Assembly (NCBI GenBank): GCA_031253835.1
Contig: JAIRVP010000073.1
Span: 1 to 40,412 of the forward strand
Direction of reading: 5' to 3'
Source of the DNA: Burkholderia sp.
Lineage (GTDB): Bacteria; Pseudomonadota; Gammaproteobacteria; Burkholderiales; Burkholderiaceae
Length of the DNA: 40,412 nt
The stretch's first letter is position 1; each line of letters begins with the position of its first letter. The notes beneath the pieces were generated by a model. The model was not told the DNA's origin. It saw only the letters and a list, made by a program, of their open reading frames with translations, and searched no databases. Below, piece by piece: positions 35,587 through 40,412 of the stretch. The position numbers and the translations under genes are program-made.

Positions 35587-36549
35587 TCAGGATTCCGCGA
35601 ACAGCGACATCACCGAATCGCCGCGGCGGATCCGCGAGAACGTCTCGGCCAGCAGGCTCGCGCTCGTCAGCGAGCGGATCTTCGAGCAGGCCAGCGATTC
35701 GGCCGACAGCGGGATCGTATCGGTGACGACGAGCTCGTCGAGTGCCGATGCGGCGATGCGATCCGCGGCGCCGCCCGACAGCACGGGGTGCGTCGCGTAC
35801 GCGAACACCTGCTTCGCACCGCGGTCCTTCAGCACTTGCGCGGCCTTGCAGAGCGTGCCGGCCGTATCGACCATGTCGTCCATGATCACGCAGGTGCGGC
35901 CTTCGACTTCACCGATGATGTTCATCACTTCGGCAATGTTCGCCTTCGGACGACGCTTGTCGATGATCGCGAGATCGCAGTTCAGCTGCTTCGCGAGTGC
36001 CCGGGCACGCACCACGCCGCCGACGTCCGGCGACACGACGAGCAGATCCGAGTAGTTCTGCTTGCGCAGGTCACCCAGCAGGATCGGCGTTGCGTAGATG
36101 TTGTCGACCGGGATGTCGAAGAAGCCTTGAATCTGGTCGGCGTGCAGATCCATCGTGATGATCCGCTCGACGCCGGCGATTTCCAGCATGTTCGCGATGA
36201 CCTTCGCCGAGATCGCGACGCGCGCCGAACGCGGGCGTCGATCCTGACGGGCATAGCCGAAGTAGGGGATGGCTGCAGTGATCCGGCCGGCGGATGCGCG
36301 CTTGAGCGCATCGACCATGATCATCAGTTCCATCAGGTTGTCGTTCGTCGGTGCGCACGTGGATTGCAGGACGAAGACGTCCTTGCCGCGCACGTTTTCC
36401 TGGATCTCGACCTGGATCTCGCCGTCGGAGAAACGGCTGACCATTGCTTTGCCGAGGGGAATACCAAGGATATTGACGACTTCCTGGGCGAGCGCGGGAT
36501 TCGCGTTGCCAGTAAAGACCATCAGGCCATCATGGCTGTGGCTGCTCAT
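35587..36549 (-). CDS. prs: Ribose-phosphate pyrophosphokinase
   Basis: A 320-residue enzyme making PRPP from ribose-5-phosphate and ATP, needed for nucleotides, histidine and tryptophan. Signatures: MVFTGNANPALAQEVVNIL, FSDGEIQVEIQENVRGKDVF, the flexible loop in YARQDRRPRSARVAISAKV, MDLHADQIQGFF, DKRRPKANIAEVMNIIGEVE and the PRPP loop VIMDDMVDTAGTLCKAA. Length matches the family. The start at 36549 (MSSHSHDGLMVF) is preceded by GCAGGTGCACG on the minus strand. It lies 44 bases after the tRNA-Gln gene, which is transcribed just upstream. Confidence 0.97.
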   Translation of the reverse strand: MSSHSHDGLMVFTGNANPALAQEVVNILGIPLGKAMVSRFSDGEIQVEIQENVRGKDVFVLQSTCAPTNDNLMELMIMVDALKRASAGRITAAIPYFGYARQDRRPRSARVAISAKVIANMLEIAGVERIITMDLHADQIQGFFDIPVDNIYATPILLGDLRKQNYSDLLVVSPDVGGVVRARALAKQLNCDLAIIDKRRPKANIAEVMNIIGEVEGRTCVIMDDMVDTAGTLCKAAQVLKDRGAKQVFAYATHPVLSGGAADRIAASALDELVVTDTIPLSAESLACSKIRSLTSASLLAETFSRIRRGDSVMSLFAES

Positions 36550-36593
36550 CGTGCACCTGCTTCAGGCTTGGGCGGGAAATGCGGGAAAATTTT

Positions 36594-36670
36594 TGGCAGG
36601 GGAGGAAGGACTCGAACCCTCGCATGCCGGAATCAAAATCCGGTGCCTTGACCAACTTGGCGACTCCCCT
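36594..36670 (-). tRNA. tRNA-Gln (anticodon TTG)
   Basis: A 77-base tRNA with encoded CCA. The acceptor stem is AGGGGAG/CTCCCCT, with discriminator G then CCA (36597-36594). The anticodon stem CCGGA/TCCGG encloses the loop TTTTGAT, giving anticodon TTG for glutamine. The T-arm GAGGG-TTCGAGT-CCTTC is intact. It lies between ispE and prs, a conserved position in betaproteobacteria, and probably is transcribed with them. Glutamine tRNA genes can serve as integration sites, of interest because the adjoining 3' half of ispE has deviant base composition. Confidence 0.97.
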
Positions 36671-36725
36671 ACACTTAACTGACTGCTTCGCCGAACTCGT
36701 GTAGGCCGTTCGGCAAAGTAAAACT

Positions 36726-37607
36726 TCATGACGCGAAAGCGAAGAGCGGATGCTCGTTCAGACTCTCGGCAACAGCGCCATTCCAACTGGCGGGCAGCTT
36801 GGCTTTCGCCGCTTCTGCCTCGTGCTTGCTGTGAAACGCTGCAAACACGCTTGCTCCGGAGCCGGTCATCCTCGCGGGGGTCAAATCATACAACCATTTA
36901 ACCGCCAGCGCAACTTCCGCGTACTTCCTTGTTACAACTTCCTGCATGTCGTTCTGACCGAAGCTATCTGGCCATCCCGCATCGCTGGTTTGCTGTGCAA
37001 GAAAGTCAGCAATTGTGACGGGCTTCGTATCTCTTGTCAACAACTCATCTGAAAATATTTCAGCGGTGGGGACATGAACGCTTGGCGTCACAACCAAGAA
37101 CCAGCGAGTCGGCAATTGTACCTCAGCTAATTCTTCTCCGATACCCTCTGCGAACGCATTTTTTCCAAAAATAAAAAACGGGACGTCTGCGCCGAGTTTG
37201 ACCGCGAGCGACTGGAGCTCGGCGCGCGGCAGGTCGAGTTGCCACAGGCGGTTCAGCGCGAGCAGCGTCGTCGCCGCGTCGGAGCTGCCGCCGCCGAGGC
37301 CGGCGCCCATCGGCAGGCACTTGTCGATCTCGATGTCGACGCCGTGCGCGATGCCCGTATGCGCTTTCAGCAGGTTGGCCGCGCGCACGACGAGATCGCT
37401 TTCCTCGGGCACGCCGGGCACGTCGGTGACGCGTGAGACACGGCCGTCGTCGCGCAGCGTGAAGTGCAGCGTATCGCCCCAGTTCAGCAGCTGGAACACG
37501 CTCTGCAGGTCGTGATAGCCGTTCGGACGACGGCCGGTGATGTGCAGGAACAGGTTGAGTTTCGCGGGCGCAAGGCAGTTGCGCAGCGAGCGGGTCGAAT
37601 CGGTCAT
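36726..37607 (-). CDS. ispE: 4-diphosphocytidyl-2-C-methyl-D-erythritol kinase
   Basis: A 293-residue GHMP kinase of the non-mevalonate isoprenoid pathway. Motifs: CLAPAKLNLFLHITGRRPNG near the N-terminus, the ATP loop KCLPMGAGLGGGSSDAATTL, LGADVPFFIFGKNAFAEGIG, and ARMTGSGASVFAAF near the C-terminus. The start is ATG 37607 (MTDSTRSLRNCL); longer forms add non-conserved sequence. The gene is mosaic in composition: from its stop to about 37190, hand counts give near 45% GC per 60 bases, against about 73% just upstream. The low-GC part still encodes a normal IspE C-terminal half. It follows lolB by 25 bases and precedes tRNA-Gln. Confidence 0.95.
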   Translation of the reverse strand: MTDSTRSLRNCLAPAKLNLFLHITGRRPNGYHDLQSVFQLLNWGDTLHFTLRDDGRVSRVTDVPGVPEESDLVVRAANLLKAHTGIAHGVDIEIDKCLPMGAGLGGGSSDAATTLLALNRLWQLDLPRAELQSLAVKLGADVPFFIFGKNAFAEGIGEELAEVQLPTRWFLVVTPSVHVPTAEIFSDELLTRDTKPVTIADFLAQQTSDAGWPDSFGQNDMQEVVTRKYAEVALAVKWLYDLTPARMTGSGASVFAAFHSKHEAEAAKAKLPASWNGAVAESLNEHPLFAFAS

Positions 37608-37632
37608 GCGTAGGTCTGGGCTGGGCGCGTGC

Positions 37633-38256
37633 TCACTGGTCGAGCACGAGCTTGATGTCGAGCGGCGGTGTCGCGCGCACGAGGTTGACGCGTTTGACGC
37701 CCGTGGCCGGGGCATCCGCGTAGGCAAGGTAGTCGATCGTCCAGCCGTCCTGGCGGATCTGCTTGACGCGCGTGCCGTCGGCCGGGTCGCGCACGGTTTC
37801 CGCACGCGTCGCGGGCGCGGCCGTGGGCAGCAGCCAGTAGCGCAGGCCGGCGAGCGGCAGTTCGAAGCCGAGCGTCTTCTGCATCAGGTCGCCGACGTCA
37901 GGCGCATATTGCGTCGGGCGGTTCGGCAGTTCGAGCGACGCCGCCTGCGGCGTCGATTTCACGATCGCGAGCGTCTGGCCGAGCGGGCTGCGCAGCTCGA
38001 GCGACACGTCGTCGCCGTGCTCCTGCCAGTCGAAGTTGCCGTACACGTGCTGCTGCTTGCCGAGACGGTCGTCGTACTGCACCGCGAAGCGGCCGTGGTA
38101 AGCGTGTGTCGCGGCCGTTTGCAGCATCGCGCCCGGCGTCGGCGCGCTGGCCGACGGCGGCGTGCTCGCGCAGCCGGCGAGCGCGAGCGCCGCGCCGGCC
38201 GCGGCCAGCGTGCGCTGCGCGCGGGAGGACAGGGAAAGCGTCGGGAACATCCGCAT
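37633..38256 (-). CDS. lolB: Outer-membrane lipoprotein localisation factor LolB
   Basis: A 207-residue lipoprotein that receives lipoproteins from LolA and inserts them in the outer membrane. The signal peptide ends in the lipobox LAGC with the acylated Cys29. The mature part has the LolB pattern: YHGRFAVQYDDRLGKQQHVY, GNFDWQEHGDDVSLELRSPL and GQTLAIVKSTPQAASLELPN. Residue two of the mature form is Ala, consistent with outer-membrane sorting. It overlaps the upstream TPR gene by ATGA, so translation is coupled, and is followed 25 bases later by ispE, the standard order. Confidence 0.93.
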   Translation of the reverse strand: MRMFPTLSLSSRAQRTLAAAGAALALAGCASTPPSASAPTPGAMLQTAATHAYHGRFAVQYDDRLGKQQHVYGNFDWQEHGDDVSLELRSPLGQTLAIVKSTPQAASLELPNRPTQYAPDVGDLMQKTLGFELPLAGLRYWLLPTAAPATRAETVRDPADGTRVKQIRQDGWTIDYLAYADAPATGVKRVNLVRATPPLDIKLVLDQ

Positions 38257-40079
38257 CAGAGACCGTTGACCTGGAGGCGCTTCAGCGTCTGCACGAGCGT
38301 GTCGTTGTCGGGTTCGAGCTTCTGCGCGTCACGCCACGCGGTGCGCGCGTCTTCCTGCGCGCCGCTCTTCCACAGCACTTCGCCGAGGTGCGCGCCGATT
38401 TCGGCGTTCGGCTGCAGTTCGTACGCGCGCCGCAGCACCTTCGTCGCGCCGGCCGTGTCGCCCATCCGGTACTTCACCCAGCCGAGGCTGTCCATGATGT
38501 ACGCGTCGTTCGGCGCGAGCGTCATCGCCTTGTCGATCAGCTTGCTGGCTTCGGGCAGGCGCTGGTTGCGGTCGGCCAGCGAATAGCCGAGCGCGTTGTA
38601 CGCCTGCGGGTTGTCGGGCTGCGTGCGGATCAGCTCGCGCAACTGCTTTTCCATCGTCGTGTAGTGGCCGGTCTTCTCGGCCGCCATCGCGTAGTCGTAG
38701 CGCAGGTCGGGATCGTCCGGGAAGTCCTGGACGGCCTGCCCGAGCCGGGCCTCGGCTTCCGGATAGCGCTTCGCGGTGAACAGGATCGACGCGTCGGTGC
38801 GTGCGACCACGGCCGCGTCGCGCGGATCGGTGATCGGCAGGTCGTCGAGCACCTTGCGCGCCTCGTCGGTCTTGCCCTGTTTCTGCAGCAGCTGCGCGCG
38901 CGTGATCTGCGCGGGCAGGTAGTGCTGGCTCGTCTGGTCGACCTTGTCGAGCCATTGCGACGCCTGCGCGTCGTTGTTCTGGTCGATCGCGATCTGCGCG
39001 AGGTAGATGTAGCCCTGGCCGACGTCGAGGTTCGGCTGCTTGTCGCCGAGCTGCACGTACTGCTTCAGGTAGGCAGTCGCTTCGTCGAGCTTCTTCTGCT
39101 GGATCTTGATCAGCGCGAGCGCCATCAACGGCGTCGGATCCTTCGAGTCGAGCTTGCGCATCGTCTCGAACTGCTTCTGCGCGTCGTCGAGGCGGTCGTC
39201 GGCGAGATACAGCTGCGACAGCGCCAGCCGCGCATCGCGCGACTTCGGATTCTGCTGAACATACTTCTCGAACGACGCGATGCCGGCCGCGCGCTCCGCC
39301 GGGCCCATCTGCGACAGCATCAGCGCCGCCGGCAGGTAGTCGGGGCGCAGCGCCAGCGCCTGCTTCAGCGATTGCGCGGCGCCGTCCTTGTCGTCGACCG
39401 CGAGCTGTTGCCGCGCGATCGCGAGCTGCGCCTCGGGCCGGTTCATGTCGCTCTTCAGCATGTCCTTCAGCACCGCGAGGCCGCCGACGCGGTCGGGGCC
39501 GCGCACGAGCAGCGCCTGCAGCGCGAGGATGGCCGGGCCGCGCGTCTCGCCGGTCGCACGGGCCAGCTCGCGCGCGAGCATCGGCTGTGCGTCGGCCGGC
39601 TTGCCGGCGAGCACCAGCAGCGCGGCGTCGACCTGCGACGCCCGGTTCGAATCCGGCGCGTACTGGCGCCACAGGTTCGCGGCGGACAGCGCGTCGGCCG
39701 GGCTCTGCGCGCCGAGCGCAATTTCGGTTGCGCGCTGCGCCATGCGCGGATCGCGCGTGTCGCGGGCAAGCGCGAGGTAGGTCTGGTACGCCGGCGCCGG
39801 CTGGTTGCGCTGGAGCGCGACCTCGGCGGCGAGCACCTGGTAGACGATCTGGCTCGTCAGCGGCACACCGGGGAGATTCTTCTGCTCGTCCGGCATCACA
39901 TGCTCGAACGCGCCCTGCGGCTCCGCGTCGTCCGATGCCGGATCCTGCGCGTGGGCCGGGAAGGCGGTGAGGGTCCAGGCGGCAAACAGCGCTGCGCCGA
40001 GTGCACGGCGGACCGGGAAGGCGCGCACGCCGCGCACGGCGGCGGGGCGCTTCTGAAGCAGCTTCGAGGGCAGAGTCAT
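38256..40079 (-). CDS. Secreted tetratricopeptide-repeat protein
   Basis: A 607-residue exported protein. Residues 1-44 form a long signal peptide ending AHA|Q. The rest is a series of helix pairs with TPR character, such as PLMALALIKIQQKKLDEATA, YLKQYVQLGDKQPNLDVGQG, NPQAYNALGYSLADRNQRLP and IMDSLGWVKYRMGDTAGATK, which are clearest in the C-terminal third. TPR proteins act as protein-binding scaffolds. Its fixed place before lolB suggests a role at the outer membrane, but no function is known. Stop and lolB start overlap (ATGA). The ATG at 40079 is followed by a charged n-region typical of export. Confidence 0.85.
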   Translation of the reverse strand: MTLPSKLLQKRPAAVRGVRAFPVRRALGAALFAAWTLTAFPAHAQDPASDDAEPQGAFEHVMPDEQKNLPGVPLTSQIVYQVLAAEVALQRNQPAPAYQTYLALARDTRDPRMAQRATEIALGAQSPADALSAANLWRQYAPDSNRASQVDAALLVLAGKPADAQPMLARELARATGETRGPAILALQALLVRGPDRVGGLAVLKDMLKSDMNRPEAQLAIARQQLAVDDKDGAAQSLKQALALRPDYLPAALMLSQMGPAERAAGIASFEKYVQQNPKSRDARLALSQLYLADDRLDDAQKQFETMRKLDSKDPTPLMALALIKIQQKKLDEATAYLKQYVQLGDKQPNLDVGQGYIYLAQIAIDQNNDAQASQWLDKVDQTSQHYLPAQITRAQLLQKQGKTDEARKVLDDLPITDPRDAAVVARTDASILFTAKRYPEAEARLGQAVQDFPDDPDLRYDYAMAAEKTGHYTTMEKQLRELIRTQPDNPQAYNALGYSLADRNQRLPEASKLIDKAMTLAPNDAYIMDSLGWVKYRMGDTAGATKVLRRAYELQPNAEIGAHLGEVLWKSGAQEDARTAWRDAQKLEPDNDTLVQTLKRLQVNGL

Positions 40080-40160
40080 GGAAATCCGTTCGATGTTTCA
40101 ACCGATTGTAACGCGCTCGCTACAATACACGCACGATCGTGATAGGGTCTGTTTACATGT
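40080..40160. promoter_or_regulatory. Promoter region of the TPR-lolB-ispE block
   Basis: ATTGTA (40105-40110) and TACAAT (40121-40126) form an inverted repeat, so each strand carries a -10-like TACAAT. The minus-strand copy would start the TPR transcript about 20 bases before its ATG. The plus-strand copy could start a transcript into the hairpin region to the right. -35 boxes are weak on both strands. Confidence 0.45.
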
Positions 40161-40412
40161 GGAACGCACATGCGAATGCCCGAAATCGCCCGCCTGGCAA
40201 GAAGCGAGGAGCGTCGCTTGGCGAGCCAAACAAGCGACGAGCGACGCCGCCAGGCGGGCGATTTCGGGCATTCCCGTGGAATGTCTTTTTTTAAATTTGG
40301 GGTTGCCACGAGAACGGCCGCTCGCCGCGTTGCGCTCCTTGCGAATACGTCAGTATTCGCGGCGTCGCGCGCCTCGCGAGCGGCCGTTCTCGTGGCAACG
40401 CATGCGCGTTCC
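40161..40412. repeat. Three-armed palindromic structure: outer inverted repeat around two long hairpins
   Basis: An outer inverted repeat (40161-40174 with 40399-40412, 13 of 14 pairs) encloses two long hairpins. Hairpin 1 has perfect 25-bp arms (40174-40198 with 40249-40273) and an inner 9-bp stem CGTCGCTTG/CAAGCGACG. Hairpin 2 has perfect 23-bp arms (40302-40324 with 40377-40399) and an inner 8-bp stem GCGAATAC/GTATTCGC with loop GTCA. A T-run and AAATTT lie between them. The outer repeat reaches the last base, so it may extend further. No protein was recognised in it. It could be a non-autonomous mobile element, a dispersed repeat or a large RNA structure. Confidence 0.8.
40267..40292 (+). 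terminator. Compact terminator nested in the palindromic region
   Basis: GGCATTCC pairs with GGAATGTC (40267-40274 with 40278-40285, one G-U pair, 3-base loop), followed directly by TTTTTTT (40286-40292). The left arm belongs to the 3' arm of hairpin 1, so the two folds exclude each other. This is the geometry of an attenuator, or of a terminator for a plus-strand transcript. Confidence 0.65.

Noticed and set aside
40172..40275. Hairpin 1 as terminator of the TPR operon
   Set aside because: The TPR gene reads leftward from 40079, so this region is upstream of it, not downstream.

Overview
The window reads as core chromosome of a high-GC betaproteobacterium, most likely a Burkholderia (Burkholderia cepacia complex-like, probably chromosome 1). 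Reasons: very GC-rich third codon positions throughout, the imuA-imuB-dnaE2 cassette, a GlcNAc operon with a fused EIIA-HPr-EI protein, the block TPR protein-lolB-ispE-tRNA-Gln-prs-rplY-pth, and rpoH carrying a CIRCE element. The genus comes from protein families and gene order recognised by eye; no database search was run.

Layout. 1-116: right end of an IS3-family insertion sequence. 164-472: small secreted four-cysteine protein (-). 805-3599: ABC transporter for substrate-binding protein, permease and ATPase of the TrpXYZ-like family (+). 3720-9087: SOS mutagenesis cassette behind a LexA box (+). 9312-16788: N-acetylglucosamine operon (GntR regulator, nagA, SIS-type deaminase, fused PTS protein, nagE), all +. 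It converges on a secreted GH20 hexosaminidase (16938-19421, -) whose promoter seems to carry the same operator. 19988-23187: cytochrome bd operon cydP-cydA-cydB-cydX (-). 23556-24491: rpoH (-) behind a perfect CIRCE. 24855-25853: PagL-like lipid A deacylase and an NTF2-like protein (+). 25998-27953: leuA (-) preceded by a probable leucine leader peptide. 28028-29002: ybiB (-). 29182-29826: maiA (+). 29909-31066: ftsY (-). 31284-32833: rsmD, coaD and a ferredoxin (+). 32914-40079: a long minus-strand block in transcription order TPR protein, lolB, ispE, tRNA-Gln, prs, rplY, pth, hisC. 40161-40412: two long perfect hairpins enclosed by an outer inverted repeat that reaches the window end.

How the genes work together. 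The hexosaminidase should release GlcNAc from chitin oligosaccharides or glycans outside the cytoplasm. NagE imports and phosphorylates it with phosphate relayed through the single fused EI/HPr/EIIA protein. NagA deacetylates GlcNAc-6-P, and the SIS protein takes the place of a classical NagB. The GntR protein probably represses both transcription units. imuA-imuB-dnaE2 is a DNA-damage-inducible mutagenic polymerase set. The cyd operon encodes a high-affinity quinol oxidase with two small accessory subunits. IspE, Prs, Pth, RplY, LolB, FtsY, CoaD and RsmD are housekeeping functions.

Most notable observations: (1) a 24-codon leader upstream of leuA whose last ten codons contain four CTA leucine codons, rare in this genome, overlapping a strong hairpin that holds its stop codon in the loop; (2) the three-armed palindromic structure at the right edge, containing a compact terminator that is mutually exclusive with one of the long hairpins; (3) a sharp drop in GC across the 3' half of ispE next to tRNA-Gln, suggesting a mosaic gene; (4) a second EIIB domain in NagE without the phosphorylatable cysteine; (5) a shared TGGTATT-N4-TGGT operator at the nag and hexosaminidase promoters.
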